From Rhodobacter sp. (GTDB taxonomy: Bacteria > Pseudomonadota > Alphaproteobacteria > Rhodobacterales > Rhodobacteraceae): a DNA stretch of 64,000 bases. A model generated the notes under the pieces. It saw only the letters and a list, made by a program, of their open reading frames with translations, made no database searches and was not told the origin of the DNA. The DNA is taken from contig JACKKG010000001.1 of assembly GCA_020637515.1 (NCBI GenBank), positions 1,952,501 through 2,016,500 of the forward strand, read 5' to 3'. Made by a program: the position numbers and the translations under genes. Position 1 is the first letter of the stretch. Each line of letters begins with the position of its first letter. Shown here in pieces: positions 63,940 through 64,000 of the stretch.

Positions 63940-64000
63940 TCAGAGTTTGCGCTCCCAGATCTGCGCCACGACATCTTGCCCGAACGAGCGTTTGGCCTCG
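63940..64000 (-). CDS. C-terminal end of an unidentified protein (rest beyond the right edge)
   Basis: The last 19 codons of a minus-strand gene ending EAKRSFGQDVVAQIWERKL and TGA. It lies about 50 bp upstream of the tRNA-His gene on the same strand. The fragment is too short to name a family. Confidence 0.5.
   Translation of the reverse strand, partial: EAKRSFGQDVVAQIWERKL

Overview
The window is a chromosomal stretch of a GC-rich alphaproteobacterium, almost certainly family Rhodobacteraceae (Rhodobacter/Cereibacter/Paracoccus-like). The evidence is the strong G/C third-position bias, the family-typical gene neighbours (SUV3-like helicase, S4 protein, fdxA, carD; SPOR lipoprotein, dacA, tmk, holB, tatD), a DUF1127 gene followed by CCUCCUCCC-loop hairpins, a terminator-ended leader before mraZ resembling the sRNA UpsM, and a tRNA-His lacking the canonical G-1:C73 pair. 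There is no prophage, insertion sequence, CRISPR array or rRNA operon. Coding density is high and no gene appears broken by a frameshift.

Layout. 1-4.6 kb (minus): UvrD/PcrA-type helicase cut by the left edge, a fatty acid desaturase, a class II glutamine amidotransferase and a type II asparaginase. 4.8-6.8 kb (plus): IalB-like exported protein, rlmN, a small membrane protein. 6.8-10 kb (minus): a trypsin-like protease with four Cys-rich repeats and a large exported repeat protein. 10.2-13 kb (plus): metG and an exported protein of unknown function. 13.1-13.8 kb (minus): a DUF1127 gene (ccaF1-like) followed by eight hairpins, read as four CcsR-type sRNAs. 14-23.5 kb (plus): mrp, a long AT-richer leader with a DnaA box and a UpsM-like sRNA, then the front half of the dcw cluster (mraZ, rsmH, ftsL, ftsI, murE, murF, mraY). 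The cluster stops at mraY.

23.5-31 kb: a DUF6455 gene behind an FNR box, an alpha/beta hydrolase, an SCP2 protein (all minus), then TPR protein, SUV3-like helicase, S4 protein, ferredoxin, CarD and YebC (plus). 31-38 kb: a PhoX-like phosphatase behind four Pho-box repeats, an aldo/keto reductase, a convergent acyl-CoA ligase, rpsA and ihfB. 38-41 kb: lapA-like gene, trpF, a small unknown gene and trpB. 41-42.4 kb: two small Gly-rich exported proteins and a membrane-anchored LuxR-type regulator. 42.4-44.8 kb (minus): truncated haemoglobin, DUF2237, double-CDGSH and serine hydrolase genes. 45-50.5 kb: methyltransferase, glnE and a GMC oxidoreductase. 50.5-52.2 kb (minus): VIT-family transporter and enoyl-CoA hydratase. 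52.4-61 kb (plus): nadE, then a tightly packed run (SPOR lipoprotein, dacA, tmk, holB, tatD, MBL hydrolase, AEC transporter). 61-64 kb: DUF1295 protein, divergent efp and epmA, tRNA-His and the tail of one more gene.

Themes. Housekeeping genes for cell wall, division, translation and replication dominate. The most notable content is regulatory: two sRNA loci (CcsR array, UpsM-like attenuator), tandem Pho boxes, an FNR box, and a GC-rich intergenic repeat present three times. The least understood protein-coding parts are the membrane LuxR module at 41.1-42.4 kb and the protease/repeat-protein pair at 6.8-10 kb.
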